Shown here: positions 1 through 5,777 of the stretch, piece by piece | Layout of the letters: every line of letters starts with the position of its first letter | Numbering within the stretch: the first letter of the stretch is position 1 | Assembly: GCA_029239935.1 (NCBI GenBank) | Contig: JARBTY010000161.1 | Location: 1 to 7,063 of the forward strand | DNA: 7,063 bases | DNA from: Clostridia bacterium | GTDB taxonomy: Bacteria; Bacillota_A; Clostridia; Lachnospirales; Cellulosilyticaceae | Reading direction: 5' to 3' | Program-made: the position numbers and the translations under genes | The notes under the pieces: generated by a model | Seen by the model: the letters and a program-made list of their open reading frames with translations, nothing else | Told to the model about the DNA's origin: nothing | The model's database searches: none

Positions 1-1
1 T

Positions 2-1993
2 ATAGAAGATATCAAACAGAAAAAGTTAAAAGAGAATCTACAACTTTATGCTCAGGAAGCCAGAGACAGTAAGATGCTTGCGACTATTGTGTGTGATGTT
101 CCCCTTTTATATGAGTGGGATGATTTTAAATATGAGTTGCTATTAAGTGAAGAAGCTTATGGCCTTCTTAGAGATTTAGAGTTTAAGTCACTCTTAAACA
201 AATTGCCAAGAGCAGTTCGGATTCCAGAAGAAAGTGCCATTAAAGGTATAGAGTGGAACCTAGAGGCTTTTGATTTATTTTTGGAAAGTGCCAAAAGTGA
301 AGAAGTGGGTATAGATTATTATATTGAAGAGAGTCATTTAGGTATAGCTTTTTATAGAACCACCGAGGTAGGTTATTTAGAAGTAAATACTGCAGATGCA
401 CATGCCATGAAGCGGGTTCAAGATTTTTTTAGTCATTCTGAGTATAAAAAAATCATTCATGACAGCAAATTGCTTAGACACCAGCTTTATCCTTTTAATA
501 TTTCTGTAGAGGGTGTTGTTTTTGATACTTTTATCAGTGCTTACCTCCTCCATCCTACAAATAAAACATATGATCTTTCAGAAATACAAGAAGTCTTTTT
601 AGAGGATATCAGCATACCCACCGATTCGCTTGAAGCGTTATTAGGTAAAGGGAAAGCACAAAAAAAATGGCAGCAATTAGAAAAAGAAGCCCGTATAAGC
701 AATTTGTGTAACAGGGCACTTATTGTCAAAAAAGCCAGTGAAATCATGAATGAGAAACTAAAAGAGTCCAAAATGGATAAACTTTTTTACGAAATAGAAA
801 TGCCCCTTATAGAAGTGCTTTTCCATATGGAGCAAGCAGGGATTAAGGTAGACATTGAAAGCTTAAAGGAATACGGCAATGAATTACAGCGTCTTATTGA
901 CCTTGTGAGTACAGAAATTTACGAGGTAGTGGGTGAAACCTTTAATATCAATTCTCCTAAACAATTAGGTGTTGTATTGTTTGAGAAAATGGGGTTACCT
1001 TCTGCTAAAAAGACTAAAACCGGGTATTCTACTGCAGCGGAAGTTCTGGAAAAACTGAAACAAGACTATCCGGTTGTACAAAAAATCCTTGAATATAGGC
1101 AGTATATTAAATTAAAATCCACCTATGTAGACGGACTTGTTAATGTCCTTGGAGAAGATCATAAGATTCACTCAACCTTTAACCAAACAATTACAGCAAC
1201 AGGTCGATTAAGCAGTACTGAGCCAAATCTTCAAAATATTCCAGTTAAGTTTGAGATGGGAAAAAAAATAAGAAAGATGTTTATACCGTCAGCAGAGGAC
1301 TATGTCTTTTTAGATGGTGATTATTCTCAGATTGAACTGAGAGTTTTAGCCCATATGGCCGGTGATGAAACATTGATTGAGGCCTTTAAAAATGACATGG
1401 ATATTCACACTTTAACTGCTTCTCAGGTCTTTCACATACCCTTCGACGAGGTTACAGCTTTGCAAAGAAGCAACGCTAAGGCTGTTAATTTTGGTATTGT
1501 TTATGGTATTGGTGCTTTTTCCTTATCAGATGATTTAAAGATTACTCAAAAAGAGGCTCAAAAATATATAGATGGCTATTTTGAAAAATATCCTAATGTA
1601 AAAATTTATTTAGATAATGTCATTGATTTTGCTATGAAAAATGGGTATGTAGAGACTTTATTTAATAGAAAAAGAGAGATTCCAGAAATATTGGCCAGCA
1701 ATTATAATATGAGAGAATTTGGTAAAAGAGTGGCTATGAATACGCCTATTCAGGGAACCTCTGCTGATATTATTAAGATAGCGATGATTAGAGTTCATAA
1801 AAGACTCAGGGACAAAGCCATGCAATCCAGACTGATTTTAACAGTACATGATGAACTTTTAATTGAGGCCCATAAAAGTGAAGTAGAAGAAGTAAAAGAT
1901 TTGCTTAAACAAGAAATGGAAAAAGCTGTAGAACTGTTAGTTCCTTTGAGCGTCGAAGTGCATACAGGGCATAATTGGCTGGAAGTGAAATAG
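2..1993 (+). CDS. polA: DNA polymerase I, 5'-truncated by window edge (Klenow-like portion)
   Basis: Family A DNA polymerase, which fills gaps and replaces RNA primers during lagging-strand synthesis and excision repair. The frame is open from base 2, so the ATG at 74 is internal; 663 residues are present, and about 220 N-terminal residues (the 5' nuclease) lie outside the window. Only the tail of that nuclease is seen (residues 1-35). Residues about 90-250 are a 3'-5' exonuclease fold whose acidic metal ligands appear lost: IDYYIEE where DxE is expected, KLLRH where KYDRG is expected, and no Y-x3-D in the third motif. The polymerase domain is complete: TATGRLSSTEPNLQNIP from 398, motif A DYSQIELR from D440, the O-helix R489-x3-K493 with F497 and Y501, NTPIQGTSADIIK, and motif C HDE at 616-618. 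Identification is firm; loss of proofreading is inferred from the motifs. It is followed after 7 bases by coaE, a frequent neighbour of polA in Firmicutes. Confidence 0.97.
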   Translation: MEDIKQKKLKENLQLYAQEARDSKMLATIVCDVPLLYEWDDFKYELLLSEEAYGLLRDLEFKSLLNKLPRAVRIPEESAIKGIEWNLEAFDLFLESAKSEEVGIDYYIEESHLGIAFYRTTEVGYLEVNTADAHAMKRVQDFFSHSEYKKIIHDSKLLRHQLYPFNISVEGVVFDTFISAYLLHPTNKTYDLSEIQEVFLEDISIPTDSLEALLGKGKAQKKWQQLEKEARISNLCNRALIVKKASEIMNEKLKESKMDKLFYEIEMPLIEVLFHMEQAGIKVDIESLKEYGNELQRLIDLVSTEIYEVVGETFNINSPKQLGVVLFEKMGLPSAKKTKTGYSTAAEVLEKLKQDYPVVQKILEYRQYIKLKSTYVDGLVNVLGEDHKIHSTFNQTITATGRLSSTEPNLQNIPVKFEMGKKIRKMFIPSAEDYVFLDGDYSQIELRVLAHMAGDETLIEAFKNDMDIHTLTASQVFHIPFDEVTALQRSNAKAVNFGIVYGIGAFSLSDDLKITQKEAQKYIDGYFEKYPNVKIYLDNVIDFAMKNGYVETLFNRKREIPEILASNYNMREFGKRVAMNTPIQGTSADIIKIAMIRVHKRLRDKAMQSRLILTVHDELLIEAHKSEVEEVKDLLKQEMEKAVELLVPLSVEVHTGHNWLEVK

Positions 1994-1996
1994 GAG
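1993..1996 (+). promoter_or_regulatory. Ribosome binding site of coaE
   Basis: GGAG overlaps the last base of the polA TAG stop. It lies 4 bases before the first ATG (2001) and 7 bases before the second (2004) of an ATGATG pair. The spacing favours 2004 as the main start, which would shorten the protein by one Met only. The overlap with the stop codon suggests translational coupling to polA. Confidence 0.6.
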
Positions 1997-2000
1997 ATAG

Positions 2001-2597
2001 ATGATGAAAGTCTTAGGAATAGTTGGAGGTATAGGCGCTGGAAAAACAACAATTGTTTCCCTCATTAAACAAATGAAGGATACATTTGTTATTTCAGCTG
2101 ATCAAATAGGGCATCAGCTCTTGCTAAAAGGCAATATGGGATATCAACAAGTCGTTGACCATTTTGGAAAAGAAATTTTATCAGATAGTGGGGAAATTGT
2201 TAGAAAAAGGCTTGGGGAACTGGTTTTTAAGGACTCCCAAAAATTAAGATATCTTAATAAGATTACCCATCCGCTTATTTATAATGAAGTCAAAAGACAG
2301 ATAGAAGTTTGTCAAAAGCAGGCGAAATTTGAGTTTATTATCATTGATGCTGCGCTTTTGATAGAAATAGGTCTTACAGATTTTGTAGATGTCATTGTGG
2401 CAGTCTATGCTAATGATGAAGTGAGGATTAATAGGCTTATGAAAAGAGAAGGACTGTCTAAAGAGCAAATCCTAGAACGGTTTAAAGCACAAAAAAAATG
2501 GGAAGAATTTACAAGTATAACTCATACCATCATAGATAATAGTTTTGAATTAGAAAATACTGAAAAACAAATAAAAAAAATAATAGATAATTTGTAA
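2001..2597 (+). CDS. coaE: Dephospho-CoA kinase
   Basis: Cytosolic P-loop kinase that phosphorylates the ribose 3'-hydroxyl of dephospho-CoA with ATP, the last step of coenzyme A synthesis. At 198 residues it is full length for the family. Visible features in order are the Walker A loop GGIGAGKTT (9-17), the ADQIGHQ segment with the conserved Asp at 34, the family signature LNKITHPLI (85-93), the DAALLIE strand (116-122, in the position of the usual DxPLLxE), the Arg-rich lid RLMKREGLSKEQILERFKAQ (145-164), and the C-terminal IIDNS (177-181). The second variable position of Walker A is Ala and the last is Thr (GAGKT rather than the common GSGKS), a tolerated variant. The segment after the lid reads KAQKKWEE where many homologues have AQMPLEEK, a mild divergence. 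It lies between polA and a lytic transglycosylase with gaps of 7 and 12 bases, so it is probably co-transcribed. Either ATG at 2001 or 2004 may be used. Confidence 0.96.
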   Translation: MMKVLGIVGGIGAGKTTIVSLIKQMKDTFVISADQIGHQLLLKGNMGYQQVVDHFGKEILSDSGEIVRKRLGELVFKDSQKLRYLNKITHPLIYNEVKRQIEVCQKQAKFEFIIIDAALLIEIGLTDFVDVIVAVYANDEVRINRLMKREGLSKEQILERFKAQKKWEEFTSITHTIIDNSFELENTEKQIKKIIDNL

Positions 2598-2601
2598 GGA
2601 G
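2596..2601 (+). promoter_or_regulatory. Ribosome binding site setting the TTG start of the transglycosylase
   Basis: AAGGAG begins inside the coaE TAA stop and lies 8 bases before TTG at 2610, an ideal distance. The next in-frame ATG (2646) has no comparable upstream site and would remove the positively charged N-terminal residues ahead of the membrane segment. This site therefore decides the start. Confidence 0.75.
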
Positions 2602-2609
2602 TTCTAGTT

Positions 2610-3164
2610 TTGAAAAGGATAATAAGATGGGGTTATATCAAAAAAATGTCTGTTGGTTTGGTTCTACTGATCTTATTCATTTTGGGTACATATAGGCTGT
2701 ATCCTAGGGAATACAAAGGATTAGTAGTCCAATATGCTAATCAGTATCAGGTGGATCCATTGCTTATCTATGCGATGATGAAAGTAGAAAGCAAATACAA
2801 TCCTGAGGCTATCTCACGGAGTGGGGCAAAAGGACTCATGCAAATTATGGACAAAACAGGTGCATGGGGAGCACAGGAAGTCAAGATTCATGAGTATACT
2901 CATGATATTTTGTTTAAGCCAGAAGCCAATATTCAGATAGGCTGCTGGTATGTTGCCAAGCTGATTAAGCAGTATGAGGGCAATTTAAATGTAGCACTTG
3001 CTGCCTACAATGCAGGATCTGGTAATGTTTACAAATGGCGAAATGATCCTAAATATAGTTTAGATGGAAAGACACTTTATAATATCCCTTTTAAAGAAAC
3101 AAGTTCATATGTCAAAAAAGTTCAATGGCATTATAAAGTTTATCAATTTTTATATAGGTACTAA
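2610..3164 (+). CDS. Membrane-anchored lytic transglycosylase (Slt/MltE-type, GH23)
   Basis: Cleaves the MurNAc-GlcNAc bond of peptidoglycan and leaves a 1,6-anhydro-MurNAc end; it acts outside the membrane. The 184-residue protein starts at TTG. Residues 2-12 are basic (KRIIRWGYIKK) and residues about 14-29 are hydrophobic (VGLVLLILFILGT), with no clear cleavage site or lipobox, so an uncleaved type II membrane anchor is likely. The catalytic domain runs from about residue 35 to the end: VESKYNPEAIS with the presumed catalytic Glu at 60, GAKGLMQIM (73-80), AAYNAGSGNV (131-140), and the closing NIPFKETSSYVKKV (158-171). These are the standard family motifs in the standard order. No LysM or other cell-wall-binding domain is present, so it is a minimal enzyme. 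The gap to the downstream substrate-binding lipoprotein gene is 15 bases. The family is sure; the physiological role (wall turnover, secretion, or sporulation and germination) cannot be told from the sequence. Confidence 0.93.
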   Translation: MKRIIRWGYIKKMSVGLVLLILFILGTYRLYPREYKGLVVQYANQYQVDPLLIYAMMKVESKYNPEAISRSGAKGLMQIMDKTGAWGAQEVKIHEYTHDILFKPEANIQIGCWYVAKLIKQYEGNLNVALAAYNAGSGNVYKWRNDPKYSLDGKTLYNIPFKETSSYVKKVQWHYKVYQFLYRY

Positions 3165-3171
3165 GGAGGAG
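3163..3171 (+). promoter_or_regulatory. Ribosome binding site of the substrate-binding lipoprotein
   Basis: AAGGAGGAG overlaps the TAA stop of the transglycosylase and lies 8 bases before ATG 3180 and 11 before ATG 3183. It is a near-perfect anti-SD match, suggesting efficient, coupled translation. Confidence 0.75.
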
Positions 3172-3179
3172 AAAATAAG

Positions 3180-4790
3180 ATGATGAGAGGGTATAAAATA
3201 CTTATAGCTGTACTGATGGCTTTGATGCTTTTTAGCGGCTGTGGTGTTCAAAATACGGACTTACAGGATGAGCTGCAAGGAGATGAGCCAAGTCAAGCAG
3301 TGGTACTGCAGACAGATTCAAAGAAACCATCTGAAAACAAGATGAGTATTGCGATGGATGTGCCAACTACCCTAAATCCCCTTTATAATACACAGAAAAA
3401 TGTCGAACAGGCTTTGTATTTAATCTTCAGCCCTCTTATCAATGTTGAAGAAAATGGGACCATTAGTGCAAATATCGCACACTCTTGGATAGTTAACGAA
3501 AGTAATACAGCTATAACGTTGACTTTGGACAGCACTATTAAATGGCATGATGGTAAAAATTTGACTACTGATGATGTGATATTCAGTATAGAACAGATTC
3601 AGACAATTGCTGATACACCTTACAAAAAAACAGTAGAGAATATTGCCAGTATGGAGAAAATTGATCAAACAACAATCAAAATTTTTTATAAACAGCCGTT
3701 CAGCGGCATTTTGCAGACACTTTTTTTTCCCGTTATTCCAAAACATATTTATGATGTGCCGGAAAGCAGTGCCATGACAATTAATCCTGTTGGTTCAGGT
3801 CCATATAAGTTTAAATCAATGACCCCGCTTAAGCATATACAGCTGGAAGCAAATCAGGATTATTTTAAAGGTGTTCCGAAGATTGCGGCAGTTGAAGTGA
3901 GTATCATCCCTGATGAAGAAAGTAGTCTGCATGCTTTTAAGCAGGATTTGATAGATGTCGTGTATACAGATATCACTGAATGGGGAAAGTATGCCAATGA
4001 TAAATCTTCAAAAATCTATGAATTGACTTCGAATATTTATGAATTTATGGGACTTAATTTTAATAAAACTGTATTTCAAAATGCCAATGTGCGTAAAGCG
4101 CTTATGCATGGATTAGACAGGGAAAAAATGATTTACCTCTATTATCTTGACCATGCTGCAGTAACAGATACGCCTATTAGTCCTGCTTCTTATTTATATG
4201 ATAAAGGACTATCCACTCAAGGGTATGATAAGGAAAAGTCAAAATTGCTTTTGACTCAAGAAGGCTATGAGCGGGATGAGAAAACAGGGCTAATGACCAA
4301 AAACGAAATACCTCTTTCATTTACATTAATTGTAAATACTGAAAATCAAGACCGGATTAAAATTGCGGATGAAATTAAAAAGATGTATAAAGAAATAGGG
4401 GTAGAAGTTACTGTTCAAGAACTCGATAGGGACACTTATCTATCAAAAGTACAAACAAGACAATATGATGCATTTTTAGGAGGATGGCAGCTCTCTTACG
4501 CACTCGATTTAAGTTTTGCTTTTCATTCGAGTCAAGCCATAAGCGGACAAAATTATATCAATTATAAAGATTCTAAAATGGATGAACTCTTGCAACAATC
4601 ATTTTTAGCAACTGAAAGTAATATTTTAGAGACTTATGCAGCTCTTCAACAATTTTTTACGGAGCAAAACCCCTATATCAGTTTATATTTTAAAAAGAAA
4701 GTACTTCTTACAAAAGATAAAATTGTAGGAGATATTAAACCTACACCACTTAATGTTTTTGCAAATGTAGAATTATGGACAATAGAATAA
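3180..4790 (+). CDS. ABC transporter substrate-binding lipoprotein, family 5 (peptide/nickel type)
   Basis: Extracytoplasmic solute receptor of the OppA/DppA class (SBP_bac_5), 536 residues, the usual length. Residues 1-20 form a lipoprotein signal peptide (basic start, hydrophobic core, then LFSGC) with the lipidated Cys at 21; the -3 residue is Phe, slightly off the Leu consensus. Residues 22-54 are a polar, acidic tether. The binding fold follows: TTLNPLYNTQ (63-72), the LIFSPLINVEENG segment (81-93), WHDGKNLTTDDVIFSIEQI (122-140, the family signature region), INPVGSGPYKFKS (201-213), NANVRKALMHGLDREKMI (301-318), YDAFLGGWQLSY (429-440), NYINYKDSKMDELL (458-471), and NPYISLYFKK (497-506). 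The family commonly binds oligopeptides, but also nickel chelates, sugars or other solutes, and ligand cannot be assigned here. No permease or ATPase gene is beside it, so it is an orphan receptor within this window. The upstream neighbour is a peptidoglycan-cleaving enzyme, which makes muropeptides a possible ligand (inference only). Confidence 0.92.
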   Translation: MMRGYKILIAVLMALMLFSGCGVQNTDLQDELQGDEPSQAVVLQTDSKKPSENKMSIAMDVPTTLNPLYNTQKNVEQALYLIFSPLINVEENGTISANIAHSWIVNESNTAITLTLDSTIKWHDGKNLTTDDVIFSIEQIQTIADTPYKKTVENIASMEKIDQTTIKIFYKQPFSGILQTLFFPVIPKHIYDVPESSAMTINPVGSGPYKFKSMTPLKHIQLEANQDYFKGVPKIAAVEVSIIPDEESSLHAFKQDLIDVVYTDITEWGKYANDKSSKIYELTSNIYEFMGLNFNKTVFQNANVRKALMHGLDREKMIYLYYLDHAAVTDTPISPASYLYDKGLSTQGYDKEKSKLLLTQEGYERDEKTGLMTKNEIPLSFTLIVNTENQDRIKIADEIKKMYKEIGVEVTVQELDRDTYLSKVQTRQYDAFLGGWQLSYALDLSFAFHSSQAISGQNYINYKDSKMDELLQQSFLATESNILETYAALQQFFTEQNPYISLYFKKKVLLTKDKIVGDIKPTPLNVFANVELWTIE

Positions 4791-4799
4791 GATTATTAC

Positions 4800-4828
4800 T
4801 TTCCATTTAGTAAGCCCTATAGTAAAAT
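4800..4828 (+). promoter_or_regulatory. Candidate sigma-A-type promoter before the GalT-like gene
   Basis: In the only long gap of the window (64 bases), TTTCCA (4800-4805; 4 of 6 matches to TTGACA) and TAAAAT (4823-4828; 5 of 6 matches to TATAAT) are separated by 17 bases. Transcription would start near 4835, leaving a leader of about 20 bases that still includes the ribosome binding site. A short inverted repeat, TTACT and AGTAA (4796-4800 and 4809-4813), overlaps the -35 region. In AT-rich DNA such matches arise often by chance. Confidence 0.35.
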
Positions 4829-4837
4829 GATAAAAAA

Positions 4838-4843
4838 GAGAGG
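4838..4843 (+). promoter_or_regulatory. Ribosome binding site of the GalT-like gene
   Basis: GAGAGG lies 11 bases before ATG 4855 and 14 before ATG 4858. It is weaker and more distant than the other sites in the window, and its spacing favours the first ATG. Confidence 0.5.
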
Positions 4844-4854
4844 CCGAATTTTTT

Positions 4855-5766
4855 ATGATGTATGAAGATTCTTATCTTATGAAGAGTTGCATTGTTGCCG
4901 AAAATAGAAGGGATAAACCTTATATTGATGAGGCGCCTGATGCGTGTCCCTTTTGTCCTGGAAATGAGTCAGATATTGATGAAGTAAGACTTCAGGTCAA
5001 AGAGAATACTGAGGACTTTCTAGTAAAAATAGTTAATAATAAATACCCGGTATGTGATACTCAAACAGGGCTATATGGTGTTCATGATGTTGTAATAGAT
5101 ACCCCTGACCACCTAGCACATCCTAAAGACTTTACAGAGCAGCACTGGGGAGTATTGCTTCTAAGTATGCAAAAAAGATGGCAAGAGATTTCAGAGAATC
5201 CTAAAATTTCCTTTATTCAGATTTTCAAAAATTATGGAAGAAATGCTGGGGCAAGCATCAAACATTCACATTGGCAGATTATTGCCCTTGCTCAAACCCC
5301 ATATTCTATTGAAAGTCAGCATCTACAGTATAATGCCTTTAAAGAAAAGACAGGGGATTGTTATTTTTGTACAAGGTTAAATAAGATTGAAAATGATTAT
5401 ATTATTTTTGAAACAGAATATTGGTCAGCCATAGCGCCGGAGGTTTCACAGTTTGCTCATGAAACATGGTTGATTTCAAAGCCTCACAAAAAGCATTATG
5501 GGGAGTTAGATGAGGACGCACTCAAAGAATGTGGCAGACTGCTGAAAAGACTCCTTATGGGATATGATAGGCTTAAGCCAAGTGGTTCATTTAATATTTG
5601 TTTCGTAGGTGGGGGAATCAGAGATTCTCTTGATTATCATTTTTATATTAAAATCATTCCAAGACTTGGTGAGTGGGCAGGATTTGAACTAGCAACAAAT
5701 TGTTATATCAATACTGTGCATCCAAGAACTCACGCTCAGGTAATGAAAAATATACTTAGACAGTAG
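4855..5766 (+). CDS. GalT-like nucleotidyltransferase (HIT superfamily)
   Basis: Resembles galactose-1-phosphate uridylyltransferase, which moves a nucleotide monophosphate between sugar phosphates through a His-nucleotide intermediate. The protein has 303 residues, somewhat short of the roughly 350 of typical GalT. The GalT metal and catalytic pattern appears complete: CPFCPG (Cys 31 and 34), IDTPDH (His 86, matching the third zinc ligand in the SPDH motif of E. coli GalT), and HSHWQ (137-141), where His 137 would be the fourth ligand and His 139 the nucleophile. HSHWQ replaces the usual HPHGQ. The second half repeats the fold: CYFC (169-172), WLISKPHKKHYGEL (205-218), and YHFYIKIIPRLG (261-272). 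The extra CxxC suggests a second metal site or structural cysteines. There are no other galactose (Leloir) genes nearby, so true GalT activity is uncertain; an ADP-sugar phosphorylase-like reaction or a DUF4931-type protein is equally possible. The downstream FtsA-like gene starts after 11 bases, suggesting co-expression. Confidence 0.85.
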   Translation: MMYEDSYLMKSCIVAENRRDKPYIDEAPDACPFCPGNESDIDEVRLQVKENTEDFLVKIVNNKYPVCDTQTGLYGVHDVVIDTPDHLAHPKDFTEQHWGVLLLSMQKRWQEISENPKISFIQIFKNYGRNAGASIKHSHWQIIALAQTPYSIESQHLQYNAFKEKTGDCYFCTRLNKIENDYIIFETEYWSAIAPEVSQFAHETWLISKPHKKHYGELDEDALKECGRLLKRLLMGYDRLKPSGSFNICFVGGGIRDSLDYHFYIKIIPRLGEWAGFELATNCYINTVHPRTHAQVMKNILRQ

Positions 5767-5770
5767 GAGG
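5765..5770 (+). promoter_or_regulatory. Ribosome binding site setting the GTG start of the FtsA-like gene
   Basis: AGGAGG overlaps the TAG stop of the GalT-like gene and lies 7 bases before GTG 5778. No in-frame ATG occurs before the first nucleotide-binding motif (residues 13-18), and the next in-frame ATG, at about residue 47, would delete that motif. GTG is therefore the start. Confidence 0.8.
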
Positions 5771-5777
5771 CATTAAG

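Noticed and set aside
74..76. ATG at 74 as the start of a short polymerase
   Set aside because: The same frame is open from base 2 and encodes the expected tail of the 5' nuclease domain, and no ribosome binding site precedes 74. It is an internal Met of a window-truncated polA.
3695..3728. GC hairpin (GCCG-TTCAG-CGGC) followed by a T8 run, resembling an intrinsic terminator
   Set aside because: The stem is only 4 base pairs, the T-run begins 13 bases after it, and it lies in the middle of an intact binding-protein gene.
3420..3746. 108-residue minus-strand open frame
   Set aside because: It lies entirely within the binding-protein gene opposite its family signature region, and shows no recognisable family motif.
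4796..4813. Inverted repeat TTACT-8-AGTAA just after the binding-protein stop, considered as a terminator
   Set aside because: The stem is 5 AT-rich base pairs and no T-run follows, so it would not terminate well. It could be an operator but nothing supports that.
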